NCBI RefSeq assembly: GCF_000003815.2
Contig: NC_049997.1
Location: 6,080,260-6,144,259 of the forward strand
Reading direction: 5' to 3'
Source of the DNA: Branchiostoma floridae
Taxonomy: Eukaryota; Chordata; Leptocardii; Amphioxiformes; Branchiostomatidae
Length of the DNA: 64,000 nucleotides
Below are positions 23,996 through 34,599 of this stretch, piece by piece. Each line of letters begins with the position of its first letter. The stretch's first letter is position 1. The position numbers were made by a program, and so were the translations under genes. Below the pieces are notes generated by a model. The model made no database searches and was not told the origin of the DNA. It saw only the letters and a list, made by a program, of their open reading frames with translations.

Positions 23996-24239
23996 GTTTT
24001 GACCAGTTTGGGGCAAACGGGCACTCATGGTCAGTAGACAGGCATTGTACATGCAACATTCACATCAGGTGTGGCCGTCCAATCCTTATGGACGTATTGA
24101 TCGCAAAGCAATTAGGGATAGCCATGGAAGGGGAGGATTTCGCGGACGGATTTGCCGAGGCCGGGAGGTCTATAATCAATGGCTCTGTGGCTGTGGCATG
24201 TCAGATAATATCAGCGTGAATGTTCATGCTGATCTCCGA
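23996..24239. other. Unique less AT-rich block before an array
   Basis: Contains 'tggccgtccaatcc', 'gcaattagggatag', 'atttcgcggacgg' and an imperfect hairpin 'atcagcgtgaa..ttcatgctgat'. It lies directly against the first unit of the 24240 array. Two overlapping frames of about 80 codons are present but unconvincing. Candidate conserved non-coding element. Confidence 0.35.
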
Positions 24240-24342
24240 GATAATGATATAGTCTACTTCAAACTACCCCAAGTATGATTCTGGCCTCATTAGTTTGGAG
24301 GGGATGGCTGGAGGCCGTACGTTATTGCTGGGTAGAAAAGCC

Positions 24343-24620
24343 GGTGCAATGGCCGGGTGGGTAGAGTGTTCGCCTTGCATTTAGTAGGTCATGAGTTCAA
24401 TCCCCGGCCGAGTCGTACCGAAGATTTAAAAATGGTACGTGCTGCTTTGTTTTGCTCAGCGCTCAGCATTCGGGAAAGAGTATGGAAGTTTAAGCACACA
24501 AAACTGCCAGTGGACTAGCCCCTGCTGTAGTGATGGCACAAAGTTGTGTGGCCCAGGGGCTACTGAGACAGAGATGGGCGCCACCCTATGCGCCATTAGG
24601 GGCAGGAAAGACTCTGACTG
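24343..24620 (+). mobile_element. tRNA-derived SINE, family 2, in array unit 1
   Basis: A-box-like 'tggccgggtgggtagagtg' and B-box-like 'gagttcaatcccc' head the element, followed by a conserved body ('tggactagcccctgctgtag', 'gatgggcgcc') and an 'actctgactg' tail. It is flanked by agaaaagcc (24334-24342 and 24621-24629). It matches copies at 24795, 28924 and 44713. Confidence 0.92.
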
Positions 24621-24794
24621 AGAAAAGCCAAGTAGAACAGTAGCCAGCAAAGGTTACTAAAGGTCAGCATATAGGGTTAAGCAATATCCCAGATAATGAT
24701 ATAGTCTACTTCAAACTACCCGAAGCATGATTCTGCCCTCATTAGTTTGTAGGGGATGGCTGGAGGCCGTAGGTTATTGCTGGGTAGAAAAGCC

Positions 24795-25067
24795 AGTGCA
24801 ATGGCCGAGTGGGTAGAGTGGTCGCCTTGCATTCGGTAGGTCGTGAGTTCGATCTCCGGCCGAGTCATACCAAATAAGATGGTACGTGCTGCTTTTTCTG
24901 CTTAGCTCTCAGCATTTGGGAAACAGTATGGAAGTTTAAACACACAGACCACTACCAGTGGACTAGCCCCTGCTGTAGTGATGGCACAAAGTTGTGTGGC
25001 CAATGTCTACTGAGACAGAGATGGGCGCCGCCCTATGCGCCATTAGGGGCGGGAAGGACTTAGACTG
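24795..25067 (+). mobile_element. tRNA-derived SINE, family 2, in array unit 2
   Basis: It has the same body as the SINE in unit 1 and the same flank agaaaagcc (24786-24794 and 25068-25076). Identical position and flanks mean it is a copy made by duplication of the whole unit, not a second insertion. Confidence 0.92.
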
Positions 25068-25499
25068 AGAAAAGCCAGGTGGAACACTAGCCAGCAAAGG
25101 TTACTAAAGGTCACCATAGGGTTAAACAGATATCCCAGATAATGATATAGACTACTTCAAACTACCCAAAGTATGATTCTGTTCTCATTAGTTTGTAGGG
25201 GATGGCTGGAGGGCAGACATTATTGCTGGGTAGAAAAGCCAGGTGGAACAGGAGCCAGCAATGGTTATAGAAGGTCACCAAAGTGTTACCAATTCATTTA
25301 CTCAGTCTTCTGACATTTAAGAGTTAGAACCAAGAGGTCAAAATGAAAGCAGGGGGCTAGTATTCTATGAAACTGACTATGGTATAGCAGGTCAACATTT
25401 TTCTGTTAACCTAAAACCCAATTTAAGAATTCTTTATTGCATACAAAGGTTCACCAATTAAACATTTTTCAACCTAAAACCTAGGTGTGTACTGATATG

Positions 25500-26250
25500 T
25501 CAATTAAAAACCATATCTTTATACCTGACAACCCACAATATAACCTGGTACGGCCTTCAGTATAAGGGTGGGGGTTATTTCTCTAGCAAAGCTAGGAGGA
25601 GTCAGGGCAACAGTAGGTTTGAAAGTGTGTTGTGAGCATTTGATTGTCTTTTTATACCTGACAACCCACAATATAACCTGGTATGGCCTTCAGTTTAAGG
25701 TTGGGAGTTATTTCATCTGTGTAGTAAAGCTGGGAGGAGTCGGGGCAACAGTACATGTAGGTTTGAAAGTTTGTGAGCATTTGATATGCCGGTTAGAAAT
25801 TATGCTTTTAGACCTGACAACCCACAATATAGCCTGGTATTCATTCATTCATGGCTCTTTCCCCGTCGTCGAGGATTCGTGGGAAGTTCTGGATGGTCTG
25901 CAGGCCCTCATGTGGCTGAGCAGTCCTATCCTTGACCTACACACTCTGCTGCACTGCTGGCAGGTGAACTGGGCAGAGGAGACGGTCTGGTCAGCTGCCT
26001 CCTTTCTCCTCCTCCTTCTCTCTTCAGCATGGTCATGACGCTTAGTCTCAAGGGCCTCTGCGCCCCGCCTTGTCAACGTTCTCCAGTTGGCTCTGTTAGC
26101 TGCTCTATTTTCCCAGTCAGCTTCAGGGATGCCAGCCACTCTGAGTTGTTGTTTTAACTGGTCTTTATACCGCCGGGTATGGCCTCCAGTCTAAGGGTGG
26201 GAGTTATTTTACAGTAGTAAAGCTGGGAGGAGTCGGGCTGGCAGAGGTTA
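25500..26250. repeat. Tandem array, about 145-bp monomers
   Basis: 'gacaacccacaatata(a/g)cctgg' occurs at 25527, 25660 and 25815. 'gtatggcc(t/c)..agt.taag' with 'agctgggaggagtcgggg' follows in each. The fourth unit is split by a retrotransposon end at 25841-26175 and resumes as 'gggtatggcctccagtctaa'. An open frame at 25568-26038 plus is an artefact of this array. Confidence 0.88.
25841..26175 (-). mobile_element. 5'-truncated non-LTR retrotransposon, ORF2 C-terminus
   Basis: On the minus strand an open frame of about 108 codons ends at 25849. It begins with 'RRYKDQLK', then basic and Trp-containing segments ('ANRANWRTLTRRG'), an Arg/Glu-rich stretch, and a C2HC finger (C-x2-C-x12-H-x3-C, 'CRSRIGLLSH'). 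This arrangement is characteristic of the extreme C-terminus of many animal non-LTR retrotransposon ORF2 proteins. The stop codon TGA is the first repeat of a (TGAA)n tail, so there is almost no 3' UTR. ggtat flanks both ends (25836-25840 and 26176-26180). The rest of the element is absent through 5' truncation. The frame itself is intact. The clade is unresolved. Confidence 0.85.
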
Positions 26251-27271
26251 TAGACAATTAACACCTGAGCAACGTTGTCGGATCAGGGGCGGCGTGGGGC
26301 TATCGACCCACGGTGACCTCTGTCTCCCAATCATATATACAGTGTTGTCTGTTCTTTCAAACGCATGACACACGGTACACTTTAAAGTAAGTTCTACATT
26401 CAAACCAAATCTATATCTGACAATGATAAACGGTGTACATATAAAACATAGAGAAGGCCAACAGGCTGAATAAAAATTCAAAACTTGAACTATGTGGCTC
26501 CAGTGTGCAAATTGTCGGTAGCTTAAGGTATGAATCTACTCTACTATATACTGTAAAACATAGAGACGTTACACACAATGCATTGTTCTTTGTAGAACAG
26601 ATGATCTTTCTTCCCATTTGTTAAATATTTGGCCCTCAATGTTTCTCCTAACTAAAATTGGAGTTTTTAACAAATTGGATAACATTTGGAAGTTGTACAT
26701 ACTATTTAGGCAACATATGAACCCCAACCCAAAATTCAAGCTTAAGCTGTTAAATTTCAGTTTCTAGACAACAGACAAAAAATTTGCATCTATCATCAAA
26801 AAGACTTCAACTTCCTTTCGACAAAAATAATCGCCAACTGTACATAATATAATGCTGAATAAACATTCTTATTTTCACTTATAAATTTGAATCAACACAA
26901 CTTATCATTTAGTGGAACTAGTTGCCACTAAGTGCTGTAGAGGTACCTTCATTAGATAGCTTTTAAAAGCGCTTATATAGCTAGATGTGCAAAGGTTACA
27001 TGTAGGTTATTCAGTTTGATATACAAATGTAAAAAGATGTAATTCACTTTGTCTTCTCGGTACCAAACTTTCATGGTCTGAGAAAATTTAACTTGTTCTC
27101 AGAACTGAATGTTCACTGTGTCAGCAGGTGGGCATTGAAAAAGTCTCATGTATCATTTGTTATCAATAATGATAAGTTCATGTTACAGGCATCACCATGA
27201 AAACTGTGAACATATTTTAAGCACATTAAAAAAATCAGGAATTACAGTAACCAGCTGCTGCCACGTGCCTA
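26251..27271. other. No feature recognised
   Basis: AT-rich, no repeat family and no convincing coding signal. Short open frames at 26248-26481 and 26411-26617 (minus) lack any known motif. Confidence 0.5.
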
Positions 27272-27340
27272 CAAAACTGGTGTGTTGCATCAAATGTTAA
27301 CGGCAGTTATACCGGCTATATAGATATAGATATAGATAAT
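27272..27340 (+). repeat. Retroposon-like repeat with (gatata)n tail
   Basis: 'aactggtgtgttgcatcaaa' then 'cggcagttataccggctata' and a short tagata run. It matches the two copies at 53488-53608. The simple-repeat tail suggests the 3' end of a retroposed element. Confidence 0.65.
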
Positions 27341-27389
27341 ATACATTTAACCGAGAATCAGCTAAAAGTATGGAATAAATCACTTATGT

Positions 27390-27900
27390 CTAATAAAGCA
27401 AAGAGGCACATTCTGGGTAATTCTGGCAGTTTTGCCGTATTACGTTTGCTCGGTACATCCTTTGTGAGGACGTCACGAGTTCCAAATGTCTTTCTTCACC
27501 AAGTTTGACATGCATGTAGCCTACTCCTGCTGTGACGTATGACTGCCATTCAGCAAACCATGCGATAAACCATAACGCTCCCTTTGAAGGCAAATCCCGC
27601 CTAAACTCCCGTGAAATTTCAAACAGAATTAGGCCTTCCTTTAGGAGCCTGTCGGTGATGAATACAACCTGAAGACTCTGGGATTCCTTAGCTCCCCTCC
27701 TTCATAACGTCTTAACTCTGATGGATGCAATCTGCCAAGACGCGGACGGAAGAGCATGAATAACATCCGACCTCTGACCCCCGCACACAAGTGACGAATG
27801 AGCGTAGCTTAATCATCGGCTTTATGTAGTTGTGATGGAGAAGTGTTCAGACAACCTCTGCTTTGCACAGAGTTAATTTGGTGGAAAGGAGGCTCCATGT
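27390..27900. other. Unique less AT-rich block
   Basis: Contains 'ccaagacgcggacgg', 'gcgtagcttaatcatcgg' and 'gctttatgtagttgtgatgg'. No copy elsewhere in the window. The open frame at 27390-27593 minus has no known domain. Candidate conserved regulatory region. Confidence 0.35.
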
Positions 27901-27964
27901 ATCACAGTTAGCAGTTCACACATTACTCCGCAAAAAGGTTTGCATTGCCCTGATTAATCGTAGC

Positions 27965-28160
27965 TTTCAAGAAGTCAGAAGAAGTTAGAAGAAGAGGAAG
28001 TCTCTTGCAGTACTGTTATAATTATACGTTCAATGCTCTATTTATGGCAAAAATATTACCTAAAATGGCAAAATTTTCAGAAGAAGTTAGAAAAAGAGGA
28101 AGTCTCTTGCAGCTATAATAATTATTATAAGTGTAGTGCTCTATTTATAGCAACAATGTT
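27965..28160. repeat. Tandem duplication, about 110-bp period
   Basis: 'cagaagaagttagaa' and 'agaggaagtctcttgcag' occur at about 27977 and 28078. Both are followed by 'gctctatttat(g/a)gcaa'. Confidence 0.8.
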
Positions 28161-28375
28161 AACGCTAGTTCATCTCTATCCGTGAGGTATTAGCGAAACT
28201 CGTTGTTTTATAAAACTGGGTATTCAGAGATTTCAGGTCAACAATGTGAGTTTCCAAAAGCAACATTTGAAAATATTGCAATGTGAAACTACCTTACATC
28301 AACTTAACGATCCCAAAATGCTTACAGCGGATATTGTTACCCACGGATAAAGGTGAACTAGCGTTACCTAGAATT
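28161..28375. mobile_element. ACGC..AGTTCA inverted-repeat transposon, complete copy
   Basis: The left end is aacgctagttcatctctatc. The right end is the inverted form ggataaaggtgaactagcgt. TA occurs on both sides (gtta|acgc and gcgt|tacc). It shares its interior ('aggtcaac', 'gaaaatat') with 55533-55762. Confidence 0.8.
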
Positions 28376-28434
28376 GGCAAAAATGTAATCACAACACATT
28401 GATATTGATTGAAAAAATTATCATAAAAGCTAAG

Positions 28435-28783
28435 AACTTGGCACTGATCTTTAAACCATGAAACTTGCTTTTGAAAGTCAATTTGGGTCTTCTTTTCCTG
28501 AAGGCCCAAGGTGTTCATTAAAGAGTGCTAGCCATTTGCCAGTTCAGAGGCTGCTACAAGACCTAATGAAAATAGAGCTGTTTCCACTAATGATTGTTAT
28601 GAAAGCAAAGAAGCAAAGAAAACAAACAAACTTGGAACTGATCTTTAAACCAGGAAACTTGGTTTTGAAAATCAATTTGGGTCTTCTTTTCCTGAAGGCC
28701 CAAGGTGTTCATTAAAGAGTGCTAGCCATTTGCCAGTTCAGAGGCTACTACAAGACCTAATGAAAATAGAGCTGTTCCCACTA
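28435..28783. repeat. Tandem duplication, 194-bp period, high identity
   Basis: Starts at 28435 and 28629. It shares about 150 bases with very few differences, including 'gaaggcccaaggtgttcatt' and 'gctagccatttgccagttca'. A recent local duplication. The open frame at 28458-28715 is explained by it. Confidence 0.9.
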
Positions 28784-28923
28784 ATGCCTCGAGCCTGGGA
28801 GACAAGACGCCTGATAACGCATGTTCTTACTTTCTACTTATAGAAAATGGAAATCCACAGGGAGTGTCTGGTTGAATAGCTGCCTGAATGTGGAATCAAT
28901 ATTAGAGTAGTGTTTTGAGGTCT

Positions 28924-29208
28924 AACCGGTGCAATGGCCGAGTGGGTGGGTTCCCCTTGCAGTCGGTAGGTCGTGAGTTTGATCCCCGGCCGAGTCATAC
29001 CAAAGACTTTAAAAATGGTACATGCTGCTTTCTCTGCTTAGCACTCAGCATTTGGGAAAGAGTATGGAAGTGGAACACAAACCACTACCAGTGGACTAGC
29101 CCCCTGCTGTAGTGATTGCACAAAGTTGTGTGGCCCAGGGCTACTGAAATGGAGATGGGTGCCGCCCTATGCGCCATCAGGCGCGGGAAGGAACTTTGAC
29201 TTTGACTT
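28924..29208 (+). mobile_element. tRNA-derived SINE, family 2, copy 3
   Basis: 'ggtgcaatggccgagtgggt' and B box 'gagtttgatcccc', with the same body as 24343-24620. The tail is (tttgac)n at about 29190-29208. 'ttgaggtc' appears on both sides (near 28915 and 29213), a probable target duplication. Confidence 0.9.
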
Positions 29209-29275
29209 TGTGTTGAGGTCGACTGTAGAAGATTATGAGCCATTCAGTGTCCTGTTTTTTACTTGACATTAGAAT

Positions 29276-29365
29276 AGGGGTGGGTACATGTACAGGTACA
29301 AAAAATTCAGGTATAGGTTTGGTCCAGGTCCAGAGGATCAGGTCCAGGTCTGGACCTAGGCTACT
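29276..29365. repeat. Acetyl-like 'ggtccaggt' repeat-rich element fragment
   Basis: Short repeats of 'caggtcc' and 'aggtaca' in direct and inverted form ('gtccaggtctggacctagg'). Related but weaker phrases occur near 34760 and 34990. Probably the end of a dispersed DNA element. Boundaries are unclear. Confidence 0.4.
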
Positions 29366-30029
29366 CTTTCTCTTCAGGAGTTTTCATTGTTCATGATTAT
29401 TAAAGATTACTATTTTTCAGACATTCAAAAACTGCTCTCTATAGATCTAAGTATGTCTCTTTATCACATTATAATGAGTATATTGCAACTTGCTATGAGC
29501 TGTAGATTAGGCTCCAAAGATTTCATGATAGGAATAGAATACAAAATTCTATCACTATTAAATCTAGCGTCATCTAAGTATCATTTCTTACAAGAATTCC
29601 TGGGAAGAGGTGCCCTGACTTCAACATACCATACAAACACAAATAGATTCTGAATAACATGAATGCAGAATTCATAATTCTCCATACCTAATTTTACATC
29701 ATCCATGCAAGCACTATAGTTCTTAAAAGAATCCCCTTTGACCTCTTTATTGCAGCACTGCCTGAAATGTAGATGGCCTGACTACAGAAATGCTGACCCT
29801 TGCCTATTAGCATCATTGCTTATGCTGTAATGCATGATTAGGCTGCCATTTTGTAAAGGCCGGTCGTATTTAGAGCGGTAAGGTCGCCACAGAAAGTGGT
29901 GAGATACTGGTGGCCGCTGCAAGACTTACGTTTAATGTGCCTTACTAAGGCATGGGCCATGCCTCATGTGCTACAGGCCTATATGTCACATACTAGTTCC
30001 CCACATGCTTACCAAGCAGTGTGCCTCTC
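29366..30029. other. No feature recognised
   Basis: No repeat or coding signal that I can support. The open frame at 29387-29653 plus is Leu/Ser-rich and featureless. Confidence 0.45.
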
Positions 30030-30190
30030 AGTTATGGTCTTTTTTTTTTCGTTTTTGAGGCTACCAACTTAAATTTGCTGAAGACTTTTGTAGCCTATAT
30101 AGGAAAGTCGTGTAAAGTGCCTTTCCCAAGGGCACAAGATTGGTGACACGGCGGGGTTTGAACTCAGGACCTTCTGGACCTTTTGATCAT
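30030..30190 (-). mobile_element. Reverse-oriented SINE fragment
   Basis: Read on the minus strand it has a B-box-like 'gagttcaaaccccgccgtg' followed by 'tcttgtgcccttgggaaagg' and 'cactttacacgactttcct'. The same body follows the tRNA-like head of the SINE at 57154-57655. The tRNA-like head is largely missing. Confidence 0.7.
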
Positions 30191-30989
30191 AAAGGTGAAT
30201 TCTCTATATCTTTGGGTTTGTCTGTTGTCTAGAAACAAAACAAGTGAAATTGAACAGCTAAAGCTTGAATCTTGGATTGGGGCTTATATTGCCAATGTAC
30301 CACTAGCAATTTGTTTAAAACTCAATTTTCTTATGAAAAACATTGCGGGCCAAATATGGAACCCATTGGAAGAAATATTTTCAATATCACAGGGGGACGA
30401 GGTGACTCCACTGCCCAGCCAAAAAAAGGCTGGCTGACGTATCTTTATTCTTCTTCTTTGTCTTCTCATTTAAATCATCTTACTTTTCTTAGAGAGTCGT
30501 TCCCAAAGGCAAACCATCTTGAGCCACTGTTTTGTATTCTGCACACGACTTAAGCTTCCAGCCTTTTGCCTCAACCCTTGCCCTGAAATCCCCCTGCCAA
30601 TATGGTAATCTCGACTCCCTGACCTGAGGCTGACATGGTCATCTCCTCGCTGACCACACACGGAGACATTTCTGCTGATTCTGTGCGGAACAAACTCTTC
30701 ATGTTTTGATGATATACAATGTATATGTACGTTGTAAATGGTGATACATGTTTGGGTAATAAAGTCTCTTGATATTGACACAGAGCACTGGGAGGACCTT
30801 GCAAACAATGGATCCAACTGGAGATGCACACTGTCCAGGCAGCTAAAATCTGACTCTGTTTAGCCCTAATCAAAGCTGTAGTGCTGATGTCAATCATGAT
30901 ATCAACACTGGTGTTGTTATTCACCATCCATACATTTTATTGAAAAAATTCCAGTACCATATAGACTAGTATATATGTGGTGTTTTCCT
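30191..30989. other. No gene recognised
   Basis: Two overlapping minus-strand frames of about 118 codons (30470-30829 and 30571-30927) and smaller plus-strand frames occur. None has a recognisable domain and they compete with one another. About 30560-30680 is less AT-rich. Confidence 0.4.
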
Positions 30990-31175
30990 GCCTACATGTA
31001 AGTGCCCAGGCTAGGGACTGGCTCCTTGCTTCTCTTTTTAGTTGAGGTTTGTTTGTCCATATTGTACGGTCTCAATCCATAGATTCTGCTGACTGTACAC
31101 TTAATCCTGTGTCTTTTACAACCTGGTATTTCAAGTGCTTGCGGGGTCTTCCCTTGGTTTGCCAACTCTGACTGT
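30990..31175 (-). pseudogene. Possible decayed retrotransposon ORF2 tail
   Basis: On the minus strand one frame reads 'TKGRPRKHLKYQVVKDTGLS', later broken by a stop and followed by a basic stretch. A GRPRK motif before an amphipathic segment resembles the ORF2 C-terminal region of non-LTR retrotransposons. The match is short and may be coincidence. Confidence 0.35.
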
Positions 31176-31334
31176 AAACTTTGTGCACTAAAATGTTCGT
31201 GGTGGTCTCCTTATAACCCAGCCAATCATCTCAGTTTGGCTGTTAGCCAGTTCCCCTGCAGTAAATGTTGGCTATAGAGAAGCAGAGGATCAGGTCCTAG
31301 CTGGGCTCCGACAGATCAATAGCAACTCCAATGT

Positions 31335-31696
31335 CAGGGCTCGAAATACCACCTACATATGTAGCTTAGTGCAGGTAAAATTGGAGCTGTGCAGGTATTT
31401 CCGGTGTCTACCTGCACCTAACCTGCACTGGTTCATGTACTGGGATTTCTTCATATATGTCATATGATGTACATGTACAAATGTATGTGGACTGTTATTA
31501 TTTGCATTGAATGTTACCATGTTACCAAGTATACACAATGTAAAAGAAAAAAAATAGCAATTGTCCCTGAACAATTTTAGTAATGATCCATACTTCCTAA
31601 ATTCAGAGTGGTGCAGGTTAAATTTGTCTGGTGAAGGTAATTCTTAATGTTACCTGTACCGGTGCAGGTATGCAGAAACAAGTATTTTGAACCCTG
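31335..31696. mobile_element. CAGGGCTCG-ended transposon, copy 5
   Basis: The left end is CAGGGCTCGAAAT and the right end is decayed (attttgaaccctg). The interior matches 22117-22453. It separates two copies of an 80-bp local duplication ('gcagtaaatgt.ggct..tagcaactccaatg' at about 31257 and 31697). No target duplication is visible. Confidence 0.87.
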
Positions 31697-31833
31697 CCTG
31701 CAGTAAATGTCGGCTGTAGGGAGGCAGGAGAATCAGGTCCAAGCTAGGCTCCAACAGATCAGTAGCGACTCCAATGTGTTCCTTTCTGCCAATATGGCCT
31801 CCTGAAAATTGACTGATGTTCATTTTTCTGGTA

Positions 31834-32007
31834 CAGTAGAAGCCAGTTAATTGCACGACGGATTAATGCACACTTCTGTTAACTGCACGGTATCCGAAAG
31901 TCCCAAACCGATGCGGTCCAGCTAGATAACTTCGTATAATTGGACCAGCCAGATAATTGCACAAAATTCCCTGGCAAATAGGCCGTGCTATTAAGAGGCT
32001 TCTACTG
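31834..32007. mobile_element. TA-flanked CAGTAGAAGCC short transposon, copy 1
   Basis: Ends are CAGTAGAAGCC and GGCTTCTACTG, each flanked by TA (31832-31833 and 32008-32009). Inner phrases 'ttaattgcac' and 'gataattgcac' recur in inverted and direct form. CAGT ends with a TA duplication fit a pogo/Tigger-like Tc1/mariner element. Second copy at 62109-62281. Confidence 0.9.
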
Positions 32008-32324
32008 TAATACTACTGAAGCACAGAAAGGATAAGAATAGATAAAAAAAACTTAAATAGAAGCATCAGCCACAAAAGTTGAAACCTCCGTCTGGTTTTA
32101 AGTTAGTAGAGACTTCCTAAGGTATATTGGATTAGCTGTTGGCAAGATTCTGCATTCAATTTTGAAAAAAATTCCTAAGAGGAGAAAATCCTTATTAATG
32201 TTTCCCCTTCAAAGGAGTCTCGGCAGAAAATTTGTCTTTCTAAAGAGAAGAAGGAAGAATCCACCATCTACATAAAAAATAATAAGACTATCAGTCATTC
32301 CCATCCCTGGACAATTAAAGATGA

Positions 32325-33260
32325 ACAAAAACAACAATGTCCCAATGAGCAAGCGTTGTTTGATATCTACCAATTTATGCTATTTAGACTTAGTCTTCTA
32401 ACAGACTGATGTACCCTCATGGTTCACATGAAAGACAGACAAAAAGATTGATGAAAACTCACCAAAGGTCTTTTACAACATTGAGTAACAGACATAGTTT
32501 TAGAAAAACACTCAAAAGTTTGGCATTACTGTAAGATTTTGATGCATGGTTGATTCAATCCTTACAAATGTATTCAATGCAACAATGTCCCGTAGAGCAT
32601 GCTTTGTTTGATGTCTACTAATTTATGCTATTTAGAAGTCTTCTAACAGACTGATTTACCCTCATGGTTTACTGTGAATACAGACAAAAAGATTGATGAA
32701 AGCTCACCAAAGGTCTTTTACAACATTGAGTAACAGACATAGTTTTAGAAAAACACTTAAAAGTTTGGCATAACTGTAAGACTTTGATGCATGGTTGATT
32801 CAATCCTTACAAATGTATTCAATTCAAAAATGTCCTGTAGAGCATGCTTTGTTTGATATCTACTAATTTATGCTATTTAGAACTCTTCTAACAGACTACT
32901 TTACTGTGAAGACAGACAACAAGATTGATGAAAACTAACCAAAGGTCTTTTACAACATTGAGTAACAGACACAGTTTTAGACAAATGCTCAAAAGTTTGG
33001 CATTGCTGTAAGAGATTGTGACTACTAAGTATTTGATGTATGGTTTATTCAATCCTTACAAATGTTACAATTACAAGTTCTACGGGAGCCTAAGATCTAT
33101 TAATGCTCATAGGCTACTTTTAAGACAAAAATATGATTGGAAGTGTATTAAAGGTCTCATGCAACAGTAAGTGATGGATTACAGCAATTAAGTAACAGAC
33201 ACTCAAAAGTCTAAGTTAGAGATAATGAAAGTTTTATACAGTTTAGACATCTTTTGGGCA
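32325..33260. repeat. Tandem array, about 245-bp unit
   Basis: 'tttgat(a/g)tctac.aatttatgc' occurs near 32358, 32608 and 32851. Units share 'ggtcttttacaacattgagt', 'aacagacatagttttag' and 'atgcatggttgattcaatcc'. A fourth unit is strongly diverged. No coding content. Confidence 0.9.
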
Positions 33261-33561
33261 AATTTGAAAAATGAACATGATGATTTAAAGAGTTCTAACT
33301 AAACATATAATGCAACAACAAAACTTAGTAAGGTTTGTGTTTAGAAATTTACTGTTTTGAAAACATTTAAGTTTGGAAAAACAATAAAAATCAGTTATGG
33401 TGGGTCAAAAACAATTTTAGAGCTTTCAAAACTTGCACATTAGGCCCTACAAAAGCTGAAGCAAGAAGAATTGGTAAAAAAACACAGTCATATTTGTGTC
33501 TAGCTGTCAAAAACTCCTTTATGAGACCCTCTGTCTGCTGTAACTCCTGTGTGAGACCTAT
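33261..33561. other. No feature recognised
   Basis: AT-rich stretch between the array and an inverted-repeat element. Confidence 0.4.
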
Positions 33562-34478
33562 GGCTCGTTCTCATTTTAATGTCGAAATGCTGTCGCCTGA
33601 CTTTACGCATTGATATGGAGCAAATTGTGGACAAAATCACTGATTCCTTCATTTTTCCACAGCCCCTGTATTGTTTTACAAAAGATGCACAACAACATTC
33701 ATATTGGTTCATGGCTTTGAAGGTTATTATAGCCTCGGGTGGGATTTCAACGGGTGAGAAGAAACGAAGAATTCAAATAGTAGCCAAAAATGTAACAATT
33801 CAGTTCCCAGAATGATTGTTCGGTATGTGAAACCAGCTGACCAGGCCCTAAGTCCGACCGATCACGTCAGATCGCTGCTATCACTGATCTTGGAGGCTGT
33901 GTGAGGTGGTTTATGCCTGTCGCCAGATTCTGTAACAAACGTTACCACCACGAGTACGATGGTTGCCAAGGTTATATTATTCACATATAAGACTAGAAAT
34001 GACCGTTTTCGTGACGCTGTACAGTTTTCCTGGCTTTCTAAAGAAACAAGAAAGGGTTGTTGACTGTCATTTGTATCCCACCCTGCTTAGCAAAATGTTG
34101 TACAGAATGACTGTAACAAACGTTACCATTGTTCGATGCTGTGAGTCTAAGCTTTCTATTTGACCTGGTGTAAAAAAGCTTCCCACTTTTAAAATGTTCC
34201 TAGGGACGTCCACTTATACCTAAATGATGTAGTCAATAAGGTGAGTCCTTTCGAAGAAAACAGGGTAAAGTCTACTGTTGTAACAAACGTTACCGGTAAC
34301 GTTTGTTACCTGCCCTGTAATGCATTACCAATGGGACCGAAAATAATAAGTTGCCATTTTTTGGCTATGGTTAAAAGAGGAATTTTCCTAAACAACCAGG
34401 TAGTTTTCACTGAAAATAAAGCCAATTTATTTTTCGACCAAAAAAATGCCATTTTCGACATTTCAATGAGAACGAGTG
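33562..34478. mobile_element. Probable DNA transposon with about 27-bp inverted ends
   Basis: 'ctcgttctcattttaatgtc' followed by gaaatg at about 33565-33590 is repeated inverted as 'gacatttcaatgagaacgag' at about 34457-34476. The interior has a 15-base motif three times (33932, 34113, 34280). It contains short open frames (33579-33815, 34241-34681) with no transposase motif that I recognise. Target duplication not clear. Confidence 0.6.
34280..34309. repeat. Perfect 30-base palindrome of the motif gtaacaaacgttacc
   Basis: gtaacaaacgttacc is immediately followed by its exact reverse complement with no spacer. Single copies of the same 15-mer lie at 33932-33946 and 34113-34127, spaced 181 and 167 bases. 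It could be a protein-binding repeat of the surrounding element. Confidence 0.85.
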
Positions 34479-34599
34479 CTATATCTACATTGTATATGGT
34501 CAACAAAATCCACACCAGTCATAAAACAGGAAGTGTAAAGATAATATCTGTGTTAAAGACAAGCTTTATGACACCTACAATGTATGTCTCACCACAAAC

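Larger units (their letters stand above)
24240..25275. repeat. Tandem array, about 450-bp unit, two SINE-bearing units and one without
   Basis: 'ataatgatatag(t/a)ctacttc' starts units at 24240, 24692 and 25138. Each continues with 'gggatggctggagg' and 'ttattgctgggtagaaaagcc'. Units 1 and 2 contain a SINE after that point. Unit 3 runs straight from 'gggtagaaaagcc' into 'aggtggaacaggagccagc', the sequence found after the SINE in the other units. Confidence 0.93.

Noticed and set aside
25568-26038. 156-codon plus-strand open frame
   Set aside because: It runs through a tandem array and then the antisense of the retrotransposon end. The real signal is the minus-strand ORF2 tail.
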